From: Asticcacaulis sp. AC402
GTDB taxonomy: Bacteria; Pseudomonadota; Alphaproteobacteria; Caulobacterales; Caulobacteraceae
Direction: 5' to 3'
Assembly: GCF_000495835.1 (NCBI RefSeq)
Contig: NZ_AWGC01000002.1
Location: forward strand, 1-56,524
DNA: 56,524 nucleotides
The notes below the pieces were generated by a model, which made no database searches, was not told the DNA's origin, and saw only the letters and a list, made by a program, of their open reading frames with translations. Below are positions 7,395 through 16,084 of this stretch, piece after piece. Every line of letters starts with the position of its first letter. Position 1 is the first letter of the stretch. Both the position numbers and the translations under genes were made by a program.

Positions 7395-10132
7395 AACTTG
7401 GCCTGAACGGAAAGCGAGAAGACCTGGCCAAGATCGTAAGCGTTGATATCGACCCGGTTATCGCCAGACGTTTGATACTCTTCGTATTTTTGGCCGGTCA
7501 GGTTACGCGCCTCGAACTTGACTTCAAGTTCACGGCCACGAACGGTCACGCCTTGCCGGGCAACAAAATCAACGCGCAGCCCTGGATACTCGAAGATATC
7601 CGGTTGTCCGCTGTTCACAAGCCCGCGGCTGGACGCGCGCTTGCTCGCATAGTTGATCAGAAGCGTCTGCTGCGACAGGTGGTCAGAGCTTTCGATGCCA
7701 AGCTCGATGTTGGCTATGTGCTCAGACTGTCCCGTCAGGGGCGAGCCATCACGGAAGAAGTCGATCGCGTTGGTTGACGCCGTAGCAAACGCAAACGTCT
7801 TGTCGTCCGGGCCGACGCTCAGCGATGATTTGGAATAGGTGTAGTTGGCCGACGTCAGGATGCGACGGTCGTTCCAGAACTCTCCCTTGTGTCCTGGAAG
7901 CCAGGACGGCGGGGTGAAGTACTTCACAACTTCCGTTTCAATGCCGTAAAGATCAGCTTTCGGCGCATTCGCAAAGCTCGTCGTAAAATCTTCCCCCGAA
8001 ACGTAGGTCTCAATCGGGTTCTTGATTTGCTTGACGAAGGCAGCCACAGTGACGCGTTGTGCCGGAGCGTAATACCACTCGTAGCGGGCCTCGGCATTGG
8101 TCAATTCGCTATCGACCAACAGAGGGTTACCGCGATACATCCGGTTGCTTTCCGGATCGAAGTAGAACTGATAGATCAGTTCACGGAACTGCGGACGCGC
8201 TATTGTTTTCGACGCGTTGAGGCGAAGTTGCGAGTCCGCGTTGACCTGCCAGGTGAGGGTGGCGGCCGGCAAAACATAGCTTTCGTCCAGGTTGGTCGCG
8301 GCCAGAGACGCGCCAGGGGTATTGAAAACCTGGATTGGCGACACTTCGATCTTGGCATGCTCATAGCGCAGGCCAGCATCAAATTGCCAGGCATCCGTCA
8401 GTTGCCCGTCAAGCTTGACGAAGGCAGCATCGGACTTCAGCGTAGCGAGGAACGCGGGATTGCCCTCGTTCGTTTCGACCATGTTGATGCCAAAGTTATC
8501 GATGATGGCCGGCGCGAGCAGTAGGTCGGGCCGGAACATATCGACGCCATTCGGGAAGGTCGCTGGCGCCTGGAACTGGAAGTCGCGACGCGAACTGTCG
8601 CGCTTCGTGTCAGTAATGTCCAGACCGGCAGACAAGGCCAATTTCGGCGACAACTTGTAGCGACCATCGAAGCTGGCCGAGAGCAAGCGTTCGTTCAGAT
8701 CAGAGAAGCTGATCTTTGCATCGCCGGCGTTGCCGTTGTTAAGGCGATTTATGAAATACTTGCCGAAGAGGTCCGCCGATGCGTTGGTACGGACATACTC
8801 AAAGCTCAACTCGAATGGCGACTCGCGCTTGGTTTCCGCATAACTCGCCCGGGCATTGAGGCTTAGCTTGTCCGTTGGCTTAAACTCACCAACCACCTGG
8901 CTGTTGAACAGCTGACGCTCAAACCAGGCGGTATTCTGCTGCATGAAGTCGACATTGGTGCCGTTACGATTTCCGAGACCAAGGCGTGAGTGCTTAATGG
9001 TGTCGTGGACATAGAAATTGGTCCAGCGCACCTTGGTGCTGCCGTTTATGAGCGACAGGCCGAGCAGACCGTTGGTGACAATCCGATTGTCGGTGGTTAC
9101 CCGGCGGAAATCGGATTCGACGTCAGAGAGATCGCTTTGCAGCGAACGCTGGTTGATGGCGTCACGGGTGGTCCACTTGTTATTGTAGCCAGCCGCAGCG
9201 ATAACACCAATCGTCATGCCATTAACTTCGAAGGGCTTGCCCGCCGAAACGCTGGCCGAGAAGTTGACCGGAAGTTCCGACCAGCGCTGTAAAAGCGCGT
9301 TGCGGCTGTTGACCAGTTCGCCGGCGATTTTTGCCGTATCGACAGTTCCGGAACTCATGCGATCGCCGCTGGCAAAATAGTCCGCCAGCGCCGGAGGCGT
9401 ATCACGGTTGCCGTTGTCGTATCCCGTCCAGTCGGACTTGCTGCCGTAGTAGGTGTAACCAAGGCTGCCCGTCGTTTCGGTGTCGGCGGAGATACCGCCC
9501 CCGATGCTGACGAACGCCTCATCCGGCACAGCCCGTGTCGTCAGGTTGATGACGCCGCCGCCGAATTCACCCGGGAAATTGACTGAGTAGCTTTTTTGAA
9601 TCAAGGCCGACGCAACAATGTTCGTCGGAAAGAGATCGAGCGGAACGACCCGCTTGAGCGGCTCCGGGCTCGGCAGAGGCGAGCCGTTGAGCAGGGCCAG
9701 CGAATAACGGTCGCCGAGGCCGCGAACATAGACATAGCCGCTGCCGACCAGGCTGAGACCCGTCACACGATTTAGAGCACCGGCGATGTTGCCTTCGCCT
9801 GTACGTGCGATCTCCAGGGTCGACAGGACGGAAACCACCTGCGCGCCAGAGCGGACACTTACAGCGCCGCGACGGCCGCGAACCGTAACGGTCGTGATTT
9901 CGGAGCCACCGGGTATGGACACATCAGGTTGCGCAGGTTCGGCTGGCGGCGCGACCTCCGCTGGCTGTGCGGGCTCAGCTTGCTGCGCCGGCTCAGACGC
10001 TTCCTGCGCTGCCTCCTGCGGAGGTAGCACTTGCGACCCGGTCCCCTCCTGGAGCGCAGCAGCGCGCGCCACTGACGGAAGAGTTAAGGCAGTAGATAGC
10101 AGTAATACGGACGTAAGCCACCGCGTGGTCAT
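7391..10132 (-). CDS. TonB-dependent receptor in a PhoB-controlled operon
   Basis: A 913-residue outer-membrane receptor. From the ATG at 10132 (MTTRWLTS, preceded by AAGGGG) it has a signal peptide of about 27 residues, an Ala/Pro/Glu/Gln-rich linker, a plug domain (about residues 75-220, with VYVRGLGDRYS and NFPGEFGGGVINLTTR) and a 22-strand-type barrel ending in the usual Lys-Phe. It is the second gene after a beta-helix lipoprotein that sits behind tandem Pho boxes, so the pair probably captures a phosphorus source such as a phosphate ester. The substrate itself is not shown by sequence. A 10-bp-stem hairpin lies between the two genes. The stop codon coincides with the end of repeat copy A. 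Confidence 0.88.
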   Translation of the reverse strand: MTTRWLTSVLLLSTALTLPSVARAAALQEGTGSQVLPPQEAAQEASEPAQQAEPAQPAEVAPPAEPAQPDVSIPGGSEITTVTVRGRRGAVSVRSGAQVVSVLSTLEIARTGEGNIAGALNRVTGLSLVGSGYVYVRGLGDRYSLALLNGSPLPSPEPLKRVVPLDLFPTNIVASALIQKSYSVNFPGEFGGGVINLTTRAVPDEAFVSIGGGISADTETTGSLGYTYYGSKSDWTGYDNGNRDTPPALADYFASGDRMSSGTVDTAKIAGELVNSRNALLQRWSELPVNFSASVSAGKPFEVNGMTIGVIAAAGYNNKWTTRDAINQRSLQSDLSDVESDFRRVTTDNRIVTNGLLGLSLINGSTKVRWTNFYVHDTIKHSRLGLGNRNGTNVDFMQQNTAWFERQLFNSQVVGEFKPTDKLSLNARASYAETKRESPFELSFEYVRTNASADLFGKYFINRLNNGNAGDAKISFSDLNERLLSASFDGRYKLSPKLALSAGLDITDTKRDSSRRDFQFQAPATFPNGVDMFRPDLLLAPAIIDNFGINMVETNEGNPAFLATLKSDAAFVKLDGQLTDAWQFDAGLRYEHAKIEVSPIQVFNTPGASLAATNLDESYVLPAATLTWQVNADSQLRLNASKTIARPQFRELIYQFYFDPESNRMYRGNPLLVDSELTNAEARYEWYYAPAQRVTVAAFVKQIKNPIETYVSGEDFTTSFANAPKADLYGIETEVVKYFTPPSWLPGHKGEFWNDRRILTSANYTYSKSSLSVGPDDKTFAFATASTNAIDFFRDGSPLTGQSEHIANIELGIESSDHLSQQTLLINYASKRASSRGLVNSGQPDIFEYPGLRVDFVARQGVTVRGRELEVKFEARNLTGQKYEEYQTSGDNRVDINAYDLGQVFSLSVQAKF

Positions 10133-10169
10133 ATCCAACCCCTTGGGCAAAAGCGAATCTGATCAGAAG

Positions 10170-10193
10170 GGGGCAGCCGTTTCCGGCCACCCC
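10170..10193 (-). other. Intercistronic hairpin between lipoprotein and receptor genes
   Basis: On the minus strand GGGGTGGCCG, a GAAA tetraloop and CGGCTGCCCC form a 10-bp stem with two G-T wobbles. It sits about 25 bases after the lipoprotein stop and may protect the upstream message or reduce read-through, giving more lipoprotein than receptor. No T-run follows, so it is not a full terminator. Confidence 0.55.
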
Positions 10194-10217
10194 TCTCCGT
10201 AAGCGAACGATGGCGGA

Positions 10218-11780
10218 TTAGTTAACCGGCAGCGACGTACAGGCCGAGTTGCCCGATCCGAGGTTGGCGGTGGCGCTGTTGCAGGTCCAGCCGGTGTACC
10301 AGGTATCGGCACTGTCCTTCACGGCACCGATGTAGGTTGTCGCGGAGAAGCCCGGCAGAGCGGAGACGTCGAAGGCCGGAACGGCGGTTTCATTGGCGCC
10401 GTTGACGAAACCGTTGGTCAGCGTGGACGTGAAGGCGTCGTTGTTGTTGTTGGCGCCCGAGCCGAACGCGGTCGCCACGGCAGCGGCATTAAAGCTGCCG
10501 GAGCCGAGGAACTTGGTGGCATTACACGTCAGGACGACCGAGCGTGCGACCAGGGTCGCCGGCGTGGCGCCCGTACCGTTCATGCGGATACATTCGTTGT
10601 TCGGGGTGGCGATGACCGTGTTGTACAGGGCTGTGTCCGAGTTACCACGGAACAGGCCAGCTGCCAGGTCATTGGCTTCGTTGTCAGGGGAGACCTGACC
10701 TTGAACGGCCGTGAAGTTGGAAACCTTCAAGGTCGAGCGCGGCAGGTGGGTTTCGAAACCATTGCTGTCGATTTCAAACAGGGCATCGCCCTTGGCCGGA
10801 CGCTGAATCAGCAGGCCGTACTGGAAGTTACCGGTCGCGCCGACGTCGAGGTCAAGGCTGTCATCATCAGCGCCGATAACGACAAAGTGCTTCATGTTGA
10901 CCACGCCGCCGAAGAATTCAGCGCCGTCATCCGAGCTGTTGAAGCTCATGATGTGATCGAGCACAGTGCCGGAGCCGGTGCCTTCGGTGGTCAGAGACTG
11001 AAGCTCTCTGTTCGCGCCAAGGACATAGCCGGAGTAGCGGATCTGAACGTAGGACATGCGGCCGCTGTTGTCGGTATCATCGGCACCGCCGTACACGGCC
11101 GGGTCAGCCGCGCCTTCGGTTTGGCGCTCGCAGGTACCGGAGGTCGTCGAACCGGTGGTGCAGTCGGTGATCTTCGCGCGCCCCATCAACACGACGCCGC
11201 CCCATTGGCCTTGCGACGTGTCTGTGTTCAGGCCGAGGACGTTGTCGCGGCTGGTGAAGACGATCGGCTGGCTGACCGTACCGACCGCATTGATCTTGTT
11301 ACCACGGTTGACTGCCAGCCACGAAATGCCGGTGCCGCCATAGATGATGACGCCAGGCTCGATCGTCAGCGTGACATTGGTATCAGCAGCGGTCTTGGTG
11401 AAGCCACCATCGGTGCCGACATCAACGCGGCCCGGAAGTTGGTAGAGCAGGCCCGGACGCTTGATCAGCGTGATGGATGTGTTGATCCGCGACGGCAGGC
11501 TGCACACGCGCCAGGTGCCGGTCGGGCCGGAAATCGTGCCAGCGTCCGTCAGGCCTTGCGGATCAGCGATGGTCGGGCAACCCGAGGCCGGCGAAACCAG
11601 GGTCACCGACGAGGTCGAGCTGCTCGAGGACGATGTCGCGGGCGGATAGGTGATGGTGACGTTGCCGCCCGTTCCCGGAGACGAGATATCGTCCGCGCCA
11701 CAGGCTGCGAGCGAAGCGGCGATGGCAACGCTGGCGCCGGTGGCCATAAGCAGCGTGCGCAGTTTATTCTGACTGATCAT
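10218..11780 (-). CDS. Pho-regulated beta-helix-like lipoprotein
   Basis: A 520-residue lipoprotein of the kind found next to TonB receptors in Caulobacterales and sphingomonads. The signal ends SLAAC with Cys27 as lipidation site. A low-complexity Ser/Thr linker (about residues 48-60) leads to a domain rich in repeated short beta-turn segments (IEPGVIIYGG, WGGVVLMGRAKI, MSYVQIRYSG, DGAEFFGGVVNMKHFVV), which suggests a right-handed parallel beta-helix. Several Asp-rich turns (GGADDTDNSGR, GADDDSLDLDVG) could bind metal. It begins about 78 bases downstream of a -10 element with tandem Pho boxes and precedes a TonB receptor. It recalls the phosphate-starvation lipoprotein ElpS of Caulobacter, but homology was not tested. 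Molecular role unknown. Confidence 0.8.
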   Translation of the reverse strand: MISQNKLRTLLMATGASVAIAASLAACGADDISSPGTGGNVTITYPPATSSSSSSTSSVTLVSPASGCPTIADPQGLTDAGTISGPTGTWRVCSLPSRINTSITLIKRPGLLYQLPGRVDVGTDGGFTKTAADTNVTLTIEPGVIIYGGTGISWLAVNRGNKINAVGTVSQPIVFTSRDNVLGLNTDTSQGQWGGVVLMGRAKITDCTTGSTTSGTCERQTEGAADPAVYGGADDTDNSGRMSYVQIRYSGYVLGANRELQSLTTEGTGSGTVLDHIMSFNSSDDGAEFFGGVVNMKHFVVIGADDDSLDLDVGATGNFQYGLLIQRPAKGDALFEIDSNGFETHLPRSTLKVSNFTAVQGQVSPDNEANDLAAGLFRGNSDTALYNTVIATPNNECIRMNGTGATPATLVARSVVLTCNATKFLGSGSFNAAAVATAFGSGANNNNDAFTSTLTNGFVNGANETAVPAFDVSALPGFSATTYIGAVKDSADTWYTGWTCNSATANLGSGNSACTSLPVN

Positions 11781-11864
11781 GTTTACGTCTCCAAACGTGT
11801 TTCGGAAGGCACGCTGGATAACGACCTAATGTCGTTCCTTCCCCATGCGGCCCATGAGATCGGA

Positions 11865-11870
11865 GCTATA
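11865..11870 (-). promoter_or_regulatory. -10 element of the lipoprotein-receptor operon
   Basis: TATAGC on the minus strand lies exactly 10 bases after the last PhoB heptamer (11881-11887). This is the spacing seen in PhoB-activated promoters, where the Pho box replaces the -35. Transcription would begin near 11858, leaving a leader of about 78 bases. Confidence 0.65.
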
Positions 11871-11880
11871 GGAGCCGAAG

Positions 11881-11920
11881 ATGACAGAGGGGCTACATTT
11901 ATATGACGGTTTTGTGACAA
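11881..11920 (-). promoter_or_regulatory. Tandem Pho boxes
   Basis: Read on the minus strand, heptamers start every 11 bases: TTGTCAC (11920-11914), CCGTCAT (11909-11903), ATGTAGC (11898-11892) and CTGTCAT (11887-11881). Three of the four match the CTGTCAT consensus closely. The 22-base period is that of two adjacent PhoB dimer sites. They point at the lipoprotein gene. Confidence 0.82.
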
Positions 11921-12049
11921 GGGCCGCCAGATACCAAATGCTGTGGCTGCTGAGGCGCAAATGCCACAAGGTTTCGTTAATCAAGGCTCAAACGGATGTA
12001 ACCTGAAAGCTGTTTCCGGCGTATACCTTAGGAACGAAAGGATGCGCTC

Positions 12050-12535
12050 ATGAACCGCCGTTACATCTTGTCTTGTATCTCCGTCACCGCCCTGACCGCC
12101 GTGCTGGGCTGCTCTGCCCAGGCGCCGGAAGCCTCCGCCGAAACCGTCTCCCCCCTCAAACTATCCGACGCAGAGTGGCGTAGACGCCTGTCGCCCGACG
12201 CCTACAATGTTCTGCGCCTTGAGGCAACCGAACGACCCGGCTCGTCCAGACTGCTTTACGAAGAACGCAAGGGCACCTTTGTCTGTGCCGGTTGCGACCT
12301 CTCGCTGTTCAATTCGGACACCAAGTACGACAGCGGCACGGGCTGGCCCAGCTTCTGGAAGGCCATACCGGGCCATATCAAGACCAAGACCGACTACAAG
12401 ATCGGCGTGGCACGAACGGAATACCACTGCGCCCGCTGCGGCGGTCACCAGGGGCACCTCTTCGACGACGGCCCGCGTCCCACCGGCAAACGCTACTGCA
12501 ATAACGGCGTCGCCCTGAAATTCATTCCGGCCTAG
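12050..12535 (+). CDS. msrB: Peptide-methionine (R)-S-oxide reductase, lipoprotein form
   Basis: A 161-residue exported MsrB that reduces the R-sulfoxide of oxidised methionine in envelope proteins. The signal ends AVLGC, so Cys21 is a likely lipidation site. Zinc-binding pairs are CAGC (Cys79, Cys82) and CARC (Cys127, Cys130). The catalytic Cys150 is in KRYCNNG, and GTGWPSF is the substrate-site motif. The ATG has GAAAGGA 9-10 bases upstream. It is followed after 9 bases by msrA, forming a periplasmic repair pair. The reductant is unknown; no MsrQ or thioredoxin-like gene is adjacent. Confidence 0.94.
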   Translation: MNRRYILSCISVTALTAVLGCSAQAPEASAETVSPLKLSDAEWRRRLSPDAYNVLRLEATERPGSSRLLYEERKGTFVCAGCDLSLFNSDTKYDSGTGWPSFWKAIPGHIKTKTDYKIGVARTEYHCARCGGHQGHLFDDGPRPTGKRYCNNGVALKFIPA

Positions 12536-12544
12536 GAGCTCATC

Positions 12545-13141
12545 ATGCTGAGACGTTTCGTTTTATCTGCCGTCGTGGCCTTGGGACTGATGGCCGGCGC
12601 GGCCCAGGCCGAGGTCGCCGTCTTTGCCGGCGGCTGTTTCTGGAGCACCCAAAAGGCGCTCGACCAGGTACCGGGGGTGTCGAAGACGCGGGTCGGCTTC
12701 ATGGGTGGTTCGGTTAAGAACCCGAGCTACAGCCAGGTCGTCCGCGGCAACACCGGCCATGTCGAGTCGGTCGAGGTAACCTACGATCCGAAGAAGGTCA
12801 GTTACCAGACGCTCCTGGACACCTTCTGGCACTCGACGGATCCGACCACCCAGGCACGGGTGATCTGCGATTCCGGTGAACCGTACCGCACCGCCATCTT
12901 CACCTTCAACGAGGACCAGCACAAGGCGGCGGTGGCGTCGAAGGCCGCGGTCGGCAAGGAACTGGGCAAGCCGATCCGCACCCTGATCGTGCGCTCGACG
13001 GAGACAGGCCTGCCCTTCTATCCGGCCGAGGACTATCACCAGCAGTACTGGAAGACTCACAAGGCGCAGTATGACCGCTACTATGTCGGCTGCGGCCGCG
13101 GCCCGGCACTGAAGAAGCTTTGGGGTGACAAGGCGAAGTAA
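12545..13141 (+). CDS. msrA: Peptide-methionine (S)-S-oxide reductase, exported
   Basis: A 198-residue MsrA that reduces the S-sulfoxide of methionine. A signal peptide (residues 1-22, ending AAQA) precedes the catalytic GGCFW motif with Cys31. Other family motifs are VGFMGG, GHVESVEVTYDP, FWHSTDPTT and YPAEDYHQQY. It follows msrB by 9 bases with AGGAG before the start, so the two are one operon giving full stereo-coverage of methionine sulfoxide in the periplasm. A large palindrome follows the gene. Confidence 0.94.
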   Translation: MLRRFVLSAVVALGLMAGAAQAEVAVFAGGCFWSTQKALDQVPGVSKTRVGFMGGSVKNPSYSQVVRGNTGHVESVEVTYDPKKVSYQTLLDTFWHSTDPTTQARVICDSGEPYRTAIFTFNEDQHKAAVASKAAVGKELGKPIRTLIVRSTETGLPFYPAEDYHQQYWKTHKAQYDRYYVGCGRGPALKKLWGDKAK

Positions 13142-13151
13142 GAGCCGGCAA

Positions 13152-13345
13152 AAGAGGACCCCTCCGTCGCGGACTTCGCTTCCGGCCTGACGGCCTTCAG
13201 CGAGCGCCGCGCCACCTCCCCATCAAGATGGGGAGGAGAAGAAAGGATGGATCTATTCTTTTTCTCCTCCCCATTTCTTCAATGGGGAGGTGGCGAGCAA
13301 GCGCAAGCCGAAGGCTTAAGCGCGTCGAGACGGAGGGGGCCTCTT
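13152..13345. repeat. Head-to-head pair of family-2 palindromic repeats
   Basis: The left arm (13152-13239) runs from AGAGGACCCCTCCGTC to CTCCCCATCAAGATGGGGAG. The right arm (13262-13345) is its reverse complement in outline, from CTCCCCATTTCTTCAATGGGGAG to GACGGAGGGGGCCTCT. Each arm has its own inner hairpin, and together they make a ~190-base palindrome between the convergent msrA and beta-galactosidase genes. It could stop transcription from both sides. Confidence 0.75.
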
Positions 13346-13353
13346 TCCGATGA

Positions 13354-15840
13354 TCACCCCGCCTTCAGCACAACCTTCCCGGCCCTCAATCCCTCCGCCG
13401 AAGCCGTCACCGTAATCGAGCCTGGCGATTTGCCAACCTGAACAATCGCACTGCATAATCCGTTGAAGGCCTTGCGTTGGCTGGCCTTGTCCGGCTCATG
13501 GCTGTTGGGGTTACCATTGCCGACACCGATGACCGAGCCCGAGCCTGCGACCTCGAACCGGATCAGATTTTCCGCTTTCGGCACCGGCCGGCCCCTGGCG
13601 TCGACAACTTCCGCCCGCAACACCGCCGCATCCATGCCGTCGGCCATCAGTCCGGTACGGTCTGCCGTCAGCACCACACGCGCTGCCGGTCCGGCCGTTT
13701 CGCGCTTGTCCTTCAACACCACCTTGCCCTTATTGTAACCGAAGGCCTCAATTCTGCCGGGGGCATAAGGCACCGACCATTCCAGGTGACGGTTGCGCGG
13801 CATGGCCTTCTTGCCTGCCGACTTGCCGTTGACGAACAGTTCGACCTCTTCGCAGTTGGAATGGGCCCAGACCGAAATCTCCTGGCCCTCCTTGCCCTCC
13901 CAGTTCCAGTGCGGCAGAAGGTGCAGCAGAGGCTCCGGACGCCACCAGGCGCGGTAGTAGTAGTAGTTGTCCTTGGGGAAGCCGCAGGTGTCGAACACGC
14001 CGAACTGCGACGAGATGCTGGGCCATTTCGAAAACGGCGTCGGCTCGCCGCGATAATCAAACCCGGTCCAGATGAAACCGCCGGCCACATACGGCTTATC
14101 CGCGGCATGGGTCCACCAGGTCTCCGACGTCGTCGCCCACCATGGCGCCGTGGTGTCGTAGGACGGGACGATATGATTGGCTGCATCCAGGATGTATTCG
14201 CCCCGCGTACACACGGTCGAGGCTGTTTCCGAGCCGATCAGCGGAATATGCGGATACTTGGCGTGGAACTCATCGATCAGATGCGTACGGTAGTTAAAGC
14301 CGATGACATCGACGACATGGGTCACGCCGTAGCCAAAGCCCTGGTCCATGGCGTAGGTGACACCACGCGTCGGATCCAGCTCATTGGACAGCCGCTTCAT
14401 CGACCTGGCGACAACGGCGCCACGTTCGGTGCCCTGCTGCGGCTCTTCATTGCCGATCGACCACAGGATAATGGACGGGTGATTGCGGTCGCGCAGAACC
14501 ATAGTGCGCAGATCGTCCAGCCCCTGCTGGGACGACGTCATCATCCGGACTTCGTCGATGACCAGCAGGCCCAGTTCGTCACAGGCGTCCAGCAACTCCG
14601 GCGTGGGCGGATTATGTGAGGCGCGATAGGCATTACAGCCCATCTCTTTCAACAGCTTGAGGCGATAATATTGCAGGGCGTCCGGAAGCGCGGCGCCAAC
14701 CCCGGCATGGTCCTGGTGGTTACAGGTGCCCTTCAGCTTCAGGTGCTTGCCGTTCAGGAAGAAGCCCAGTTCGGCGTCGAATTTGACATCGCGGAAACCG
14801 AAACGGGTGGTGACACCGTCGACCTTTTTGTCACCCAGGCTGAGCGTCGTATCAATCTCATAGAGATGGGGTTCGTCGACCGACCACAGGCTGGGCGCGG
14901 CCACAGTGAAGGTCTGGACCACGTCACGAGTCTGGCGCGGCGGCACGGCGATACTCTGGTTGCCGGTATCCAGGGGCAAGGCCTTGCCCGGCTGAAAGAC
15001 GATCGCCGACACCGTCACGGTCTGCGCGGCATCACTTTCGTTGCGTACCGTGGTGGCAACCTCTACCGTTCCATCGGTCTTCGACCGCACTCGCACGCCG
15101 TAAGGCGGAATATGAACCGCATCGGTCTTGACCAGCCAGACATGCCGATAGATGCCGGCGCCTTCGTAGAACCAGCCCTCGCCCAGCGAAGCATCGACCC
15201 GCACCGCCACCACATTGGGCTTTTCGTCGGTATTGAGGAAATCGGTGACATCGATATGGATCGGGGTATAGCCGCCCTGATGCTCACGGACGATATAGCC
15301 GTTGACCGTGACGACAGCGCTGCGGAAGACGCCGTCGAAGTGAAGCGAAATGCGCTTGCCGGCATCGGCCTTATCCAGGCTGAAACTCTTGCGATACCAG
15401 CCGACCGAGGTCTCCGGATACTCCCGGCCAAGTGGCTTGAAGCCGTGATTGGCCGCCGGATCCCAGATCTCGCCGCGGTCATTGGGCTTCAGTTCCGAGG
15501 CCTTCGGGTTCGGCACGAACGGAAGTTCGACCGCCCAATCGTGCGGCAGGTTCAATTCCCGCCATCCGGAATCGTCGAACGCGGCCTGGGGCGCCCCGCC
15601 CGAATCCGGGCCCTGCTTGGCATAGGTGCGCTGGTCCAGGCCAAAGCCGAAATCCTTGTCGGCGTCATGCAGGTGGCCAAAGGCAAAGCGCCAGCCGTCA
15701 TTCAACCGGATACGCTGCCGCAGACCCTGGTCGGCGGACTTGACCACCGGCGAATAAGGCTGCGCCTTGGCAGACGCGGCCGGTGCCGCAGCGGCGATGG
15801 CGGCGGTGGCCAGCAGATGGCGGCGATTCAGATCCAACAT
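13354..15840 (-). CDS. Exported GH2 beta-galactosidase-like glycoside hydrolase
   Basis: An 828-residue glycoside hydrolase of family 2. From the ATG at 15840 (MLDLNRRHLLATAA, with GAGGGAAA upstream) it has a twin-arginine type signal. A jelly-roll sugar-binding domain, an Ig-like domain, a TIM barrel and C-terminal beta domains with a DUF4982-like stretch follow. The acid/base is Glu465 in SIGNEE and the nucleophile is Glu538 in LIGSETAST. In this locus, with a GH53 galactanase, it would release galactose from galacto-oligosaccharides. Other GH2 activities such as beta-glucuronidase are possible on sequence alone. It is the last gene of the minus-strand galactan block. Confidence 0.88.
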   Translation of the reverse strand: MLDLNRRHLLATAAIAAAAPAASAKAQPYSPVVKSADQGLRQRIRLNDGWRFAFGHLHDADKDFGFGLDQRTYAKQGPDSGGAPQAAFDDSGWRELNLPHDWAVELPFVPNPKASELKPNDRGEIWDPAANHGFKPLGREYPETSVGWYRKSFSLDKADAGKRISLHFDGVFRSAVVTVNGYIVREHQGGYTPIHIDVTDFLNTDEKPNVVAVRVDASLGEGWFYEGAGIYRHVWLVKTDAVHIPPYGVRVRSKTDGTVEVATTVRNESDAAQTVTVSAIVFQPGKALPLDTGNQSIAVPPRQTRDVVQTFTVAAPSLWSVDEPHLYEIDTTLSLGDKKVDGVTTRFGFRDVKFDAELGFFLNGKHLKLKGTCNHQDHAGVGAALPDALQYYRLKLLKEMGCNAYRASHNPPTPELLDACDELGLLVIDEVRMMTSSQQGLDDLRTMVLRDRNHPSIILWSIGNEEPQQGTERGAVVARSMKRLSNELDPTRGVTYAMDQGFGYGVTHVVDVIGFNYRTHLIDEFHAKYPHIPLIGSETASTVCTRGEYILDAANHIVPSYDTTAPWWATTSETWWTHAADKPYVAGGFIWTGFDYRGEPTPFSKWPSISSQFGVFDTCGFPKDNYYYYRAWWRPEPLLHLLPHWNWEGKEGQEISVWAHSNCEEVELFVNGKSAGKKAMPRNRHLEWSVPYAPGRIEAFGYNKGKVVLKDKRETAGPAARVVLTADRTGLMADGMDAAVLRAEVVDARGRPVPKAENLIRFEVAGSGSVIGVGNGNPNSHEPDKASQRKAFNGLCSAIVQVGKSPGSITVTASAEGLRAGKVVLKAG

Positions 15841-15935
15841 GGCATTTCCCTCGTTAGGCTTTTTGTACGATAAAAAAGAACCGGAGCCCGACACAAGTCA
15901 AGCTCCGGCTAGTTGAGGCTCTTCGGGAGAAGAGG

Positions 15936-16050
15936 TCAGTCCTTAACCGTCACCTCGGCAAGGGCATCACGATAAAAATGCCGTCGACGCCCTCAATGCC
16001 GTCCTCGCAGTTGTCAACGATAACATCAGCCTCCTGTTCAAATGGCTCAG
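15936..16050 (-). pseudogene. Possible 3' remnant of an unrecognised gene, with frameshift
   Basis: One minus-strand frame reads KPEPFEQEADVIVDNCEDGI onward to about 15980, and a second frame continues FYRDALAEVTVKD to a TGA at 15938. The switch point falls at an A5 run (15974-15978). Joined, they look like a natural protein C-terminus, but no start or domain is visible. It lies between the SGNH hydrolase and GH2 genes, where a deleted catabolic gene would be plausible. Evidence is weak. Confidence 0.25.
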
Positions 16051-16084
16051 GCTTTATATGCCTTCGTCATGTAATAGGGACGAC

